Of a stretch of DNA of 10,576 nt, positions 1 to 5,523 are shown in pieces (the stretch's first letter is position 1; each line of letters begins with the position of its first letter). The stretch comes from Comamonadaceae bacterium. GTDB taxonomy: Bacteria > Pseudomonadota > Gammaproteobacteria > Burkholderiales > Burkholderiaceae_C. Under the pieces are notes generated by a model that was not told where the DNA came from, ran no database searches, and saw nothing but the letters and a program-made list of their open reading frames with translations. The position numbers and the translations under genes are program-made. The DNA is taken from positions 1 through 10,576 of the forward strand of contig CANCCE010000089.1 in assembly GCA_947374505.1 (NCBI GenBank), in the 5' to 3' direction.

Positions 1-1103
1 ACCCAGTCAGGGTTTGTTTCTTTGTGCATCCAAGTATTGGCTTTTGACCCTGCCTGAACAGCCGAAGTGCGTGGTTTTCGCGTCGCCTCGAAAACCCTGA
101 ACGCTTCTGGAAAACTGCTGTCGGCCCGCTCATCCAGGCAGCGCGCCAAAACCACTGAATCCTCTAACGCCATCGCCGCACCCTGAGCCATGTAAGGCGT
201 CATGGGGTGGCAGGCATCGCCCATGAGAAGCACTCGACCAGAGCTCCAGCTAGGCAAAGGGTCTCGCTCGAATATGGCCCACTTATGCACATCGGGGCAA
301 GCATTCAGCACGCTTAAAACGTCGGGATGAAAGCCCTTATAGGCTTCCCGCAACATGGAGAGATCGCCTTTGGCCGACCACGATTCGGGGGTGATCCAAT
401 CCGAATCTTCCGGCTGGCTGGTGACGAAATAAACTTCGTCGCGCCGTTGGGTGACGTAATAAATCACAATGTGACGATCGGGCCCCCACCACTTCGTTCT
501 AGAGTCGCCGATGTCCATGCCGTTTAACAGCGCCGCAGGAAATGTCGTGCGGTAAGCGACTCGCCCCGTGAAACGAGGTTTTTCAGCGCCTAATAATATT
601 CCACGAATCAGCGAGTGCACGCCATCGGCACCGATCACGGCGTCAGCCGTTGCCACCAAGCCATCTGCAAAAGTCAGAGACACCCCGTCGTCGTTCTGCG
701 TCAACCCCGTCAGTTTCTTGTTGTTGTGAACGATTTCGGGCGGAACCAATGACGCTAGCGCCGCATGGAGGTCACCCCGGTGCAGAGCAAGAAAAGGTGT
801 GCCATAGCGCTCTTCGGCATATTCTGCAAGCGGAAATTCGTTCGTGATCGCACCCGTGTTCCATTCCCGATTCAAAGACGAGCGAGGCGCGAATGAGGTC
901 TGGCGCAAAGACTCCTCAAGACCCATGCCGCGCAGAACTTTCATCGCGTTCGGCCCCATTTGTATGCCCGCCCCTACGCGGATAAATCGATTGGCCTGTT
1001 CATACACATCAACTTGCAGACCCAAACGACGCAAGGTGATGGCAGCGGCAAGGCCACCGATTCCAGCGCCGATGATGGCAATTTTTGACTTTCGTAAACT
1101 CAT
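1..1103 (-). CDS. FAD-dependent aromatic hydroxylase, NicC-like (3' end off the window)
   Basis: Class A flavoprotein monooxygenase, predicted to use NAD(P)H and O2 to hydroxylate an aromatic or N-heteroaromatic acid in the cytoplasm. I translated the minus strand by hand: 367 codons are visible from ATG at 1103. Seen: the FAD dinucleotide-binding motif GAGIGG (residues 12-17), the acidic end of the second strand YEQ (34-36), the GADG motif (158-161) that contacts FAD and NAD(P)H, and the GDACHP motif (295-300) that binds the FAD ribityl chain. The stretch KWWGPDRH with downstream YY (204-216) and the NTW near the end closely resemble 6-hydroxynicotinate 3-monooxygenase NicC as I recall it (about 382 aa), so roughly 15 residues are missing at the window edge. 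Two NicC active-site histidines appear replaced (Gln48 and Tyr304) while His211 is kept, so the substrate may differ. It lies 87 nt downstream of the Bug receptor on the same strand, probably co-transcribed. Family call is firm; substrate unknown. Confidence 0.88.
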   Translation of the reverse strand, partial: MSLRKSKIAIIGAGIGGLAAAITLRRLGLQVDVYEQANRFIRVGAGIQMGPNAMKVLRGMGLEESLRQTSFAPRSSLNREWNTGAITNEFPLAEYAEERYGTPFLALHRGDLHAALASLVPPEIVHNNKKLTGLTQNDDGVSLTFADGLVATADAVIGADGVHSLIRGILLGAEKPRFTGRVAYRTTFPAALLNGMDIGDSRTKWWGPDRHIVIYYVTQRRDEVYFVTSQPEDSDWITPESWSAKGDLSMLREAYKGFHPDVLSVLNACPDVHKWAIFERDPLPSWSSGRVLLMGDACHPMTPYMAQGAAMALEDSVVLARCLDERADSSFPEAFRVFEATRKPRTSAVQAGSKANTWMHKETNPDW

Positions 1104-1140
1104 TGAACTGTTCCAATTTCTGTGAATGAACTAAATTAAG

Positions 1141-1160
1141 CAAGGTCTGCACAGACCTTG
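1141..1160 (-). repeat. Intercistronic hairpin between bug gene and hydroxylase gene
   Basis: Perfect inverted repeat with arms CAAGGTCT and AGACCTTG and a 4-nt loop. It lies 30 nt after the stop of the Bug gene and 37 nt before the hydroxylase start. On the minus strand it is followed by CTTAATTTAG, a poor U-tract, so I read it as a partial terminator or mRNA-processing/stabilising hairpin that could set the ratio of the two gene products rather than as a strong terminator. Confidence 0.5.
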
Positions 1161-1190
1161 TTGGCGAAATTTTTCAGCAGCGTCCTGAAC

Positions 1191-2159
1191 TTATTGGTTT
1201 GTCACCCCGGTGGTTCTGATGACGCTTTCCCATTTTTTTGAATCAGTCTGTGAGCGTTTTTCGAAGTCCTCGGGCGATCCACCCAGAGAATCTCCCGATA
1301 TTTTTTTCAATTGCTCTTTGACATCAGGCAGCAGCAGCGCTTTGTTGATTTCCGCGTTGAGTTTACGAACGATAGCTGGCGAGGTCTTTGCTGGCGCGAC
1401 GACCCCATACCAAACTGTTGACTCATAACCCGGCAGTCCTTGCTCGGCAATGGCTGGAAGCTCAGGCCAAGCGCTAGAGCGCTTCAAACTCGCCACGCCG
1501 AGTGGGCGTAGGGTTCCATTGCGGCTGTACGACACCAGGCTGTTGTCGAAAGCCATGTGAATTTGGCCCGACACAAGATCCGTTAGCGCTGAAGTGCTGC
1601 TCTTGTAGGGCACATGGACGATGTTAATGCCGGCCATCGTTGCAAACAGGGCTCCCGCAAGATGAGCCGATGTGCCGGCGCCGGGCGAACTGTAATTGAG
1701 TTTCCCAGGGTGGGCTTTCGCAAATGCGATCAGTTCTTTGATGTTCTGCGCCGGCAAAGTGGGGCTGACAGACAGTAAAGAAGGAAATTCAGCGATCAAA
1801 GCGACTGGCGCAAAGTCCTTGTCGGGATCGTAAGTCATATTGGCAAACAGGTGCGGATTGATAGACAGCGTGGTGACACTGGCCATGAGCAGCGTATAGC
1901 CATCGTTCGCAGATGAGGCAACCGCCTTGGCACCCATCATGGTGGCCGCTCCCGGTTTGTTTTCGACGACAACAGGCTGGCCTAAGGATCGTGACAGTTT
2001 GTCGGCGATCATCCGTGCCAAAGTGTCTGCTGTTCCGCCCGGGCCGTGGACACAAACAAGCTTGATAGGCCGAATTGGATAGTCAGTCTGAGCCCACGCA
2101 GACGTCAATCCCAAAGCGGCAACTAAAAAGAGGCATGCAGACCATTTTTTTTTATTCAT
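1191..2159 (-). CDS. Bug/TctC-family periplasmic solute-binding receptor
   Basis: Extracytoplasmic binding protein of the tripartite tricarboxylate transporter type, which captures a carboxylate (often an aromatic or dicarboxylic acid) in the periplasm. The 322-residue protein has the usual family length. Seen: a Sec signal peptide (lysines at 3-5, hydrophobic core 8-20, likely cleavage after AWA at 23), then the mature start YPIRPIKLV, the ligand-loop motif GPGG (39-42) with Asp45, and the second-domain motif YSSPGAG (156-162). The start is supported by a strong Shine-Dalgarno (CAGGAGA, about 5-7 nt before the ATG). No tctA/tctB membrane genes are in the window, which is common: many Bug genes are orphans that share transport subunits or act in sensing. 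Its position just upstream of the NicC-like hydroxylase suggests it recognises that enzyme's substrate or a relative; that link is inference. Confidence 0.93.
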   Translation of the reverse strand: MNKKKWSACLFLVAALGLTSAWAQTDYPIRPIKLVCVHGPGGTADTLARMIADKLSRSLGQPVVVENKPGAATMMGAKAVASSANDGYTLLMASVTTLSINPHLFANMTYDPDKDFAPVALIAEFPSLLSVSPTLPAQNIKELIAFAKAHPGKLNYSSPGAGTSAHLAGALFATMAGINIVHVPYKSSTSALTDLVSGQIHMAFDNSLVSYSRNGTLRPLGVASLKRSSAWPELPAIAEQGLPGYESTVWYGVVAPAKTSPAIVRKLNAEINKALLLPDVKEQLKKISGDSLGGSPEDFEKRSQTDSKKWESVIRTTGVTNQ

Positions 2160-2208
2160 TTCTATCTCCTGAAAAATATCTTACCGCGAGACACACTTGA
2201 TTCTGGCA

Positions 2209-2237
2209 TTTAGAAAATTCAGGGAATCGGCTAAAAT
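2209..2237 (+). promoter_or_regulatory. Possible sigma-70 promoter for leader RNA / small gene
   Basis: TTTAGA (2209-2214) and TAAAAT (2232-2237) are separated by 17 nt, matching 4/6 and 5/6 consensus bases. Initiation would fall near 2244, giving a leader of roughly 120 nt up to the terminator hairpin at 2326-2362. Judged by eye only. Confidence 0.3.
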
Positions 2238-2243
2238 GAGCTG

Positions 2244-2362
2244 AGTGGTTTGAATTGAAGTCGGTTTATCTGTCTGTCCGTGTCAAGGGCTCAGATCGAC
2301 ACCCAGAACAAGCCGCACAGGATATAAGCCCCTGCTATTCATCAGATAGCAAGGGCTTTTTT
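2244..2362 (+). ncRNA. Candidate small RNA or attenuator leader upstream of the 86-aa gene
   Basis: This non-coding stretch runs from a possible promoter to a strong intrinsic terminator and contains no convincing ORF. Internal pairings are visible: GTGTC (2280-2284) with GACAC (2298-2302), and CTGAG (2241-2245, at or just before the predicted start) with CTCAG (2290-2294). The heptamer AAGGGCT occurs at 2285-2291 and again at 2351-2357, where its GGGCT forms the 3' arm of the terminator. The upstream copy could pair instead with AGCCC of the 5' arm, an arrangement typical of an antiterminator. I do not recognise a known riboswitch or RNA family. It is either a free small RNA or a conditional leader of the gene at 2385. 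Confidence 0.35.
2326..2362 (+). terminator. Strong intrinsic terminator hairpin
   Basis: AAGCCC-C-TGCTAT (2326-2338) pairs with ATAGCA-A-GGGCTT (2346-2358): twelve base pairs with a single C/A mismatch, a 7-nt loop, and a run of six T (2357-2362). The U-tract exists only for plus-strand transcription. It ends 22 nt before the start codon of the 86-aa gene, so it would terminate transcription just before that gene unless relieved. Confidence 0.75.
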
Positions 2363-2384
2363 ATGGACTCACAGAAAGAAAAAT

Positions 2385-2645
2385 ATGACAGATAAAACCG
2401 GCACGCGGATCTACCTTGAAACATTCGACGATTTTGACAACGGACTGTCTGACCTGATTGACCTGTGGTCCAGCGCGGATAAAAAAGTCACCACAAAGGT
2501 TAAAGAAACAGCGCTCGCCAATTACAAAGAAGACCTAGAAGAGGCCACCCTCCAGTGGGTCGACAACAAAGCCAAGTCGAAAAAATATGCGGCTATCGCC
2601 GAAGAGTTGGCTGAGTTTGAAGACGCACTGAAGCAAGGCGAATAG
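2385..2645 (+). CDS. Small acidic helical protein of unknown function
   Basis: An 86-residue protein I do not recognise. It has no signal peptide or membrane segment and is rich in Asp, Glu and Lys. Residues 13-30 carry an acidic patch (FDDFDNG, then DLIDLW), and residues 36-84 are mostly charged/Ala/Leu sequence expected to be alpha-helical, possibly a short coiled coil. It is probably a soluble cytoplasmic protein. The Shine-Dalgarno is weak (purine-rich AGAAAGAA before the ATG). A ten-codon ORF begins at 2363 in another frame and ends at 2395, overlapping this start, so translational coupling is possible. The gene lies just after the terminator hairpin and runs convergently into the FAH-family gene with a 19-nt gap. 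It interrupts an otherwise minus-strand catabolic group, so it is probably not part of that pathway. Confidence 0.65.
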   Translation: MTDKTGTRIYLETFDDFDNGLSDLIDLWSSADKKVTTKVKETALANYKEDLEEATLQWVDNKAKSKKYAAIAEELAEFEDALKQGE

Positions 2646-2664
2646 ACTCTCCGCAGCTCAATCT

Positions 2665-3594
2665 TCATGCTGTAGCGTACTTACCGGTGAGCTGAGGGGT
2701 GAGCCCCTTTAAACCGCGTTGCTCCCGCTCTAATCGGGTTTCTCTAGACCAAGTGCGCTTCAAGTCGTCTTTGACTCCGATGGTCAGGCGGCCCATGCCT
2801 TCCACTTCTAAATCCACCTTGTCTCCGTCCTGGAATGAAGACAAACCTCGGTGGTTGGTACCAGTGGCAATGAGGTCGCCGGGTTCTAACGCATGAATAC
2901 CTGACACCCACTCGATGCAGCGCGGAATCTTGTGCGCCATGTCGTCCGTGTTGAAATTTTGTTTGAGCACACCATTGACCCACAACTTGACTTGCAGTTT
3001 TTGCGGGTCTTTAACTTCGTCGGCGGTGACAATGTACGGGCCGATAGGCGCAAACGTGGCACGTGATTTCATTTGGTAAAAGGAATTGCTCTCGGGCTGC
3101 ACACCCCGGGCAGATCCATCGATGAAATTCACATAGCCAAAGATATGTTCCATCGCTTTAGCAGCAGGAATAAAACTTCCGCCCTTACCGATGATCAAAG
3201 CCAACTCGGCTTCACCCTCGAAAATACTGGACGGAATATCTGGCAGGACCATGGTGTCGCCGTGACCAATGATGCAACCTGGCGACTTGTGAAATGCATT
3301 GATGAGCGCGGGCTCTTTGCGCGTTCCATCTTCCATAAAATTAACAGCCATGCATTCAATATTCACAGGCTTTGGAAGGGGCGGCCGAATTTTGACTCTG
3401 GAGATAGGGACAGACTTGCCGCCGGCAACCGCTTTTTCGATACGAGGCCTGACCTTGTCAAACGTGGCAATCAGTCCATTCATCAAGTCCCCGATACCGT
3501 GATGAGGAATATTACTCACAACAGAGGTGATGTCTACAACGCCCTCGCCTTTGATGATTCCAATTCTGTAATCATTGAACAACATGATTTTCAT
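2665..3594 (-). CDS. Fumarylacetoacetate-hydrolase-family enzyme
   Basis: Member of the FAH family, metal-dependent enzymes that hydrolyse C-C bonds in acylpyruvates or act as hydratases/decarboxylases in aromatic ring-cleavage pathways. Seen in the 309-residue product: metal-ligand motif GEAELALIIGK (127-137, Glu128 and Glu130), third ligand region NFIDGSARG (156-164, Asp159), the conserved lysine in QMKS (Lys176) followed by FAPIGP, and TGTNHRG (244-250) where many relatives have TGTPAG. A charged C-terminal extension (about 278-309, ending in LTGKYATA) matches a subgroup I recall from Burkholderiales and actinobacteria. I prefer ATG at 3594 over the GTG at 3600 because AGAGGTG sits 5-6 nt before the ATG and would overlap the GTG. 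It probably belongs with the NicC-like hydroxylase and Bug receptor in one degradation route; the reaction catalysed is not determinable here. Confidence 0.88.
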   Translation of the reverse strand: MKIMLFNDYRIGIIKGEGVVDITSVVSNIPHHGIGDLMNGLIATFDKVRPRIEKAVAGGKSVPISRVKIRPPLPKPVNIECMAVNFMEDGTRKEPALINAFHKSPGCIIGHGDTMVLPDIPSSIFEGEAELALIIGKGGSFIPAAKAMEHIFGYVNFIDGSARGVQPESNSFYQMKSRATFAPIGPYIVTADEVKDPQKLQVKLWVNGVLKQNFNTDDMAHKIPRCIEWVSGIHALEPGDLIATGTNHRGLSSFQDGDKVDLEVEGMGRLTIGVKDDLKRTWSRETRLEREQRGLKGLTPQLTGKYATA

Positions 3595-3645
3595 GAGCAC
3601 CTCTGAGGTTGATAGACGTTGGTTGGGGGATCGCGGTGCTGATGA

Positions 3646-3665
3646 TAGTCAAGCTTTTTTGACTA
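3646..3665. promoter_or_regulatory. Dyad operator candidate upstream of FAH-family gene
   Basis: A perfect 7-bp inverted repeat, TAGTCAA-N6-TTGACTA, spans 20 bp and begins about 52 bp upstream of the FAH-family ATG. On the minus strand TATCAT, a possible -10, lies at the end of this element. The size and symmetry fit a site for a dimeric GntR-, TetR- or MarR-type regulator. No regulator gene is in the window. Confidence 0.4.
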
Positions 3666-3706
3666 AGCAATGCAAGATCGACCCAATTAACTACGGTTTA
3701 CCCTAA

Positions 3707-3736
3707 TCGACTCAGGTCAATTCTTGTTGAAATAAT
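3707..3736 (+). promoter_or_regulatory. Possible promoter of the Tat-exported protein gene
   Basis: TCGACT (3707-3712) and AATAAT (3731-3736) with an 18-nt spacer match 4/6 and 5/6 sigma-70 consensus bases. A start near 3743 would leave a short untranslated leader containing the AAAGGAGA ribosome binding site. Confidence 0.3.
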
Positions 3737-3760
3737 GCGCATCTACCAAAGGAGACGATC

Positions 3761-4207
3761 ATGAAGCACTTAGCTCGACGTAACAGACGATCTTTTATGA
3801 TGGCGGCGGTTGGCGCAGGGTCTGTGCCATTCGCGTCTTGGGCTTCGCCCCTGACCGTTGAATTGAGCAGTGCGTCCGCATTGAGACTTGACGGCTTTCG
3901 TCGGTTGCCACAAAACGATGAGCCCATGGTGTTGTCTGGACGCGCCATCTCTTTCGATCAAAAACCACTCAGCGGTCAATCGGTGGTCTTGAAAAATGCC
4001 CCCAAAAAAACATTGACAGATGCGGACGGTCGTTTCTTTTTTAAAACCACCACATCAGCATTGATTAACTCGGAGTTTGAGCTGACCGTTGAGGCAGGCC
4101 ACCAAGAAAACGTCCAGCGTTCAAGTGCTAAATACCAAATTTCGTCACAGCAATTAACGCAAGACGCTGCGGGTGATTGGCGGATTTATTTGGATATCCG
4201 AATCTAA
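3761..4207 (+). CDS. Small Tat-exported beta-sandwich protein, intradiol-dioxygenase-like fold without catalytic residues
   Basis: A 148-residue exported protein. The N-terminus has a twin-arginine motif, RRSF (residues 9-12) followed by MM, a mild hydrophobic region (13-27) and a likely cleavage site after SWA (28), so it is probably folded before export. Residues 57-96 read as a carboxypeptidase-regulatory/transthyretin-like beta-sandwich: VLSGRAISF, then PLSGQSVVL, then TDADGRFFF. The same signature opens the core of intradiol ring-cleavage dioxygenases (GR...PL.G..V followed by TDADGRY.F). Here the intervening segment is far too short and the expected Tyr/Tyr/His/His iron ligands are not evident, so I do not predict dioxygenase activity. 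A binding or chaperone role in the periplasm is possible. A strong Shine-Dalgarno (AAAGGAGA, about 6 nt from ATG) supports the start. Its stop codon overlaps that of the convergent hupE-like gene. Confidence 0.75.
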   Translation: MKHLARRNRRSFMMAAVGAGSVPFASWASPLTVELSSASALRLDGFRRLPQNDEPMVLSGRAISFDQKPLSGQSVVLKNAPKKTLTDADGRFFFKTTTSALINSEFELTVEAGHQENVQRSSAKYQISSQQLTQDAAGDWRIYLDIRI

Positions 4208-5433
4208 AAGTACCAACCGGGCGGCAGAAATTTAGCCGCTATCTCCCAGCGTTCGACCATCCAATGCCATGCCACGTGGGCAATCAACGCAGACAGGACA
4301 AGGCTGATCAAGCGGCCCTGCGGGTTAGCGGTGATCATGCGGGCAATAGGAAAACCAATCAAAAGGACGAGCAATTGCCCTGCCTCAACACCTAAATTGA
4401 ACGACAGCAGTGACACCATCCAATGTGAGCCTGCGAATTGCAATGTTTCATGCAGTGCAAATGAAAATCCAAAACCGTGGACAAGACCAAACACAGCGCA
4501 CAAAATCCATCTGCGGCGGACTGAAGGGTTCCAAATATTCTGCAGTGCCATGAAAAGGATGGACAAGGCAATCGCCCACTCCACCCATGGTGTGAACCAC
4601 AATCCACTGGGCGCATAGCCCAAGGCAGATGCGATCAATGTGATGGAGTGAGCCGCAGTGAAGCTCGTGATGACGCCAAGCAACTGCATCCAACCGGGCG
4701 CCAAAAGAATGAGGCAGGCGATGAACAGCAAATGGTCTGTGCCACTCAAAATGTGCTCAAACCCTGATGTTATAAACCGCCATGAAGCTTGCCAAATACT
4801 GGGGTTGAGCAGAACCACGCCTTCCTTTGCGTCGAGTTCAAATGCCTGCTCCTCAGCATTGAGCAATTTGAAACGCAGATTGATACCGACACGCAGCGCC
4901 AGTCGTTGAAGTCCAAAATCGATGCCAATTTGCGCATTGGAACTTGCCAGGGGATACGCCATTTCAATATCTAAATATTGCTGACTCCAAACCAAGTCGT
5001 CAGGTAAATCCCATTGACTTTTTCGCACATGGGAAAGCGCCGTTTCATAGGCACCAAATGACCGGTCGGATGGCAAACTGATGCGTGTGTTCTCAATCGT
5101 GGGGGCACTCAGGAGCGTGCCATTTTGAGATACTTTTAGATTGTCAGTGAACCACAATTGCGCCGCCTGCTCAAGCGAAGGCTTGATTTTTTCCAAGTTC
5201 AGATAGATGTCTTTGATGAGCGGAAATTCAACCTCTTTCATGGCGCTCATCGGGGCACGTATCAGAAGCGTCAGTCGCTGTTCATCTTGTTTTAAGAAGA
5301 CCTGAACTTGTGCATCACGCGGTATCTCATGTGCCTGCGCAGACAAGACACACAAAAATCCTGCTAACAAAAAAAGTGTCACGCGCCGAATTTTTTCAAA
5401 TACCGAGGTACTAGGGGTTTTCATGGATTCCAT
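4204..5433 (-). CDS. HupE/UreJ-family integral membrane protein with periplasmic N-terminal domain
   Basis: Predicted inner-membrane protein of the HupE/UreJ (HupE_UreJ_2) family. The family takes its name from hydrogenase/urease accessory proteins and is suspected of nickel/cobalt handling, but this branch has no established function. Seen in 409 residues: a signal peptide with cleavage after AQA (34), leaving a mature His-Glu N-terminus; a periplasmic domain of about 180 residues; then roughly six to seven membrane helices from about 224 onward. Conserved polar residues lie inside the helices: FEHILSGTDHLLF (His227, Asp233, His234), AAHS (His262), LVHGFGF (His319) and NLGVEAGQ (Glu350), a set well suited to metal coordination. 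ATG at 5433 lacks a clear ribosome site; ATG at 5424, preceded by GGA, is an alternative start nine bases in that keeps the signal peptide. It is divergent from the propeller gene and convergent with the Tat-exported protein. No hydrogenase or urease genes are nearby. Confidence 0.85.
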   Translation of the reverse strand: MESMKTPSTSVFEKIRRVTLFLLAGFLCVLSAQAHEIPRDAQVQVFLKQDEQRLTLLIRAPMSAMKEVEFPLIKDIYLNLEKIKPSLEQAAQLWFTDNLKVSQNGTLLSAPTIENTRISLPSDRSFGAYETALSHVRKSQWDLPDDLVWSQQYLDIEMAYPLASSNAQIGIDFGLQRLALRVGINLRFKLLNAEEQAFELDAKEGVVLLNPSIWQASWRFITSGFEHILSGTDHLLFIACLILLAPGWMQLLGVITSFTAAHSITLIASALGYAPSGLWFTPWVEWAIALSILFMALQNIWNPSVRRRWILCAVFGLVHGFGFSFALHETLQFAGSHWMVSLLSFNLGVEAGQLLVLLIGFPIARMITANPQGRLISLVLSALIAHVAWHWMVERWEIAAKFLPPGWYF

Positions 5434-5453
5434 GCAAATGACGGTGCTTTATC

Positions 5454-5482
5454 TTGTGTCTGGCAATTGATTTGTCTATGCT
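5454..5482 (+). promoter_or_regulatory. Possible promoter of the beta-propeller gene
   Basis: TTGTGT (5454-5459) and TATGCT (5477-5482) are separated by 17 nt. The match to sigma-70 consensus is modest, but the position 42 nt before the start codon and directly upstream of a dyad element is reasonable. Confidence 0.3.
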
Positions 5483-5485
5483 AGC

Positions 5486-5503
5486 CGAATCACCTTGGAT
5501 TCG
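5486..5503. promoter_or_regulatory. Dyad operator candidate in the hupE-like/propeller divergent region
   Basis: A perfect inverted repeat, CGAATC-N6-GATTCG, lies just downstream of the putative -10 of the propeller gene, where a bound repressor would block initiation. As RNA it could also form a small 5'-UTR hairpin. Its geometry (N6 spacer) resembles the dyad at 3646-3665, but the half-sites differ. Confidence 0.35.
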
Positions 5504-5523
5504 AAAATAAACAATGGGGTTAT

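Noticed and set aside
844..1125. Plus-strand ORFs in the first 1.1 kb (327-527, 650-847, 844-1125)
   Set aside because: All are shadows of the minus-strand flavin hydroxylase, whose uninterrupted translation carries all family motifs.
2244..2362. Remnant tRNA or attachment site in the leader region
   Set aside because: No TTCGA-type T-loop, acceptor pairing or CCA end is present, and no integrase or direct repeat accompanies it.
2654..2694. Inverted repeat CAGCTCA...TGAGCTG between the small gene and the FAH-family gene as a shared terminator
   Set aside because: The arms are 7 bp with a 27-nt loop, no T-run follows, and the second arm lies within the coding end of the FAH-family gene.
3073..3606. 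Plus-strand ORF of 177 codons opposite the FAH-family gene
   Set aside because: Antisense to a gene with clear conserved motifs; the translation has no family resemblance.
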